Part shown: positions 5,615 to 5,940 of the stretch, piece by piece
Numbering within the stretch: position 1 is the first letter of the stretch
Layout of the letters: every line of letters starts with the position of its first letter
Assembly (NCBI GenBank): GCA_024691465.1
Contig: JAILNO010000250.1
Span: 1 to 5,940, forward strand
DNA length: 5,940 nucleotides
Direction: 5' to 3'
From: Pseudobutyrivibrio sp.
Lineage (GTDB): Bacteria > Bacillota_A > Clostridia > Lachnospirales > Lachnospiraceae
Position numbers and translations under genes: made by a program
Notes under the pieces: model-generated
Databases searched by the model: none
The model's input: only the letters and a program-made list of their open reading frames with translations
What the model was told of the DNA's origin: nothing

Positions 5615-5648
5615 AAAAAAGGAGATTAGAACTCACGTCCTAATCTCC
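5615..5648 (-). terminator. Intrinsic terminator of the unit upstream of ech
   Basis: A perfect 9-bp stem (GGAGATTAG paired with CTAATCTCC, arms 5648-5640 and 5629-5621) closes a 10-base loop and is followed on the minus strand by six Ts (5620-5615). It ends the transcript coming from the membrane protein gene and the small ORF. The plus-strand 3' side is CTTTTG, so weaker rightward activity is possible, but no plus-strand gene precedes it. Confidence 0.93.
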
Positions 5649-5673
5649 CTTTTGCTTGTGAGATGAATAAGGT

Positions 5674-5772
5674 TTATTCCATTGTAGCCCTCTTGAGCTG
5701 CTTTCTGACTCTATGATTACTAATCATTGTCCTAAACATTCTCATCTTTAATAGTAGAACCTTCATAATCAT
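5674..5772 (-). CDS. Possible small basic protein of 32 residues, unknown function
   Basis: I do not recognise this protein. It starts MIMKVLLLKMRMFRTMIS and continues to a TAA at 5676-5674, giving 32 residues with ten Lys/Arg and six Met and only one acidic residue. The first half alternates hydrophobic and basic residues and could form an amphipathic helix; there is no long hydrophobic membrane segment. A plausible ribosome binding site, AAGGGTGAGG (5785-5776), stands just upstream. A second ATG (5766) would give 30 residues with a 9-base spacer to GTGAGG. It lies 48 bases after the stop of the upstream membrane protein gene and 25 bases before that unit's terminator, so it is probably on the same transcript. 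It may equally be chance coding in a 3' untranslated region. Confidence 0.45.
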   Translation of the reverse strand: MIMKVLLLKMRMFRTMISNHRVRKQLKRATME

Positions 5773-5805
5773 ATACCTCACCCTTTTCTTAACTCAGCGA
5801 CCCCC

Positions 5806-5819
5806 TTCGATTAATCGAA
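5806..5819. repeat. Perfect 14-bp palindrome
   Basis: TTCGATTAATCGAA is its own reverse complement and begins one base after the stop codon of the upstream membrane protein gene on the minus strand. It is followed there by GGGGG and not by Ts, so it does not look like a terminator. It may be a small mRNA hairpin or a dimeric protein-binding site. Confidence 0.5.
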
Positions 5820-5820
5820 A

Positions 5821-5940
5821 TTATTTAGTAGTCTTGTTTATGTTAGATGTAGCCTTAGCCTTCTTCTTAGCATAAGCTGTACCGCCTGCTAATGCTGCGA
5901 TAAGAAGAAGTAACCATCCCCACCATGTCTTCTCAAGGAA
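5821..5940 (-). CDS. C-terminal fragment of a membrane-anchored protein, unidentified
   Basis: The last 39 residues of a protein whose start lies beyond base 5940; no Met or other start codon occurs in frame here. The fragment begins FLEKTWWGWLLLLIAALAGG. One hydrophobic segment (about residues 5-23 of the fragment) is preceded by a Trp-rich interface and followed by a cluster of Lys (KKKAKA) and a polar tail ending in TAA. This is the layout of a C-terminal membrane anchor with a cytoplasmic positive tail, as seen in cell-surface proteins of Clostridia, but no LPxTG-like sortase motif is present in the visible part. The family cannot be named. A terminator downstream separates it from ech, so a functional link is not implied. 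Confidence 0.7.
   Translation of the reverse strand, partial: FLEKTWWGWLLLLIAALAGGTAYAKKKAKATSNINKTTK

Overview
The window carries a complete six-subunit energy-converting [NiFe] hydrogenase operon of the Ech type (group 4e), transcribed leftwards on the minus strand in the order echA-echB-echC-echD-echE-echF (5449 down to 291). Strong AGGAGG-type ribosome binding sites precede every ech gene. Base composition is moderate, genes are tightly packed and intrinsic terminators are used. Together these suggest an anaerobic Clostridia-type Firmicute, most plausibly a Lachnospiraceae member of gut or rumen (Butyrivibrio-like taxa are known to carry Ech). The taxon is an inference.

Layout on the minus strand, read in transcription order. 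(1) 5940-5821: the C-terminal end of an unidentified membrane protein (one transmembrane segment plus a Lys-rich tail). (2) 5772-5674: a possible 32-residue basic small protein with its own ribosome binding site. (3) 5648-5615: a strong intrinsic terminator closing that unit. (4) 5604-5450: the ech control region, with three A-tracts phased at 10 bp, a promoter with an extended -10, a tandem 8-bp repeat in the promoter spacer, an 18-bp near-match to the Rex operator over the predicted transcription start, and a leader hairpin. (5) 5449-291: echABCDEF, with gaps from a 1-base overlap to 13 bases. (6) 268-227: the operon terminator. (7) 204-1: an extended -10 promoter and the first 54 codons of hypF, a [NiFe]-hydrogenase maturation gene that runs off the window.

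How the parts work together, by family knowledge: EchF takes electrons from reduced ferredoxin and passes them through the proximal cluster of EchC to the Ni-Fe site of EchE, where protons are reduced to H2. EchD helps dock the soluble arm. EchB and the antiporter-like EchA convert the redox energy into ion translocation. HypF supplies the CN ligands of the active site. The EchE cysteine ligands are all present, so this is a hydrogenase and not a complex I remnant. The putative Rex site suggests expression is tied to the NADH/NAD+ ratio.

The core system is a known one. The less ordinary points are the Rex-like operator with the phased A-tract promoter, the leader hairpin, an EchE that ends without a cleavable C-terminal extension, the Pro/Ala/Lys tail on EchF and the small basic ORF. 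No stretch longer than 300 bases lacks a gene. No tRNA, rRNA, mobile element or CRISPR array was seen.
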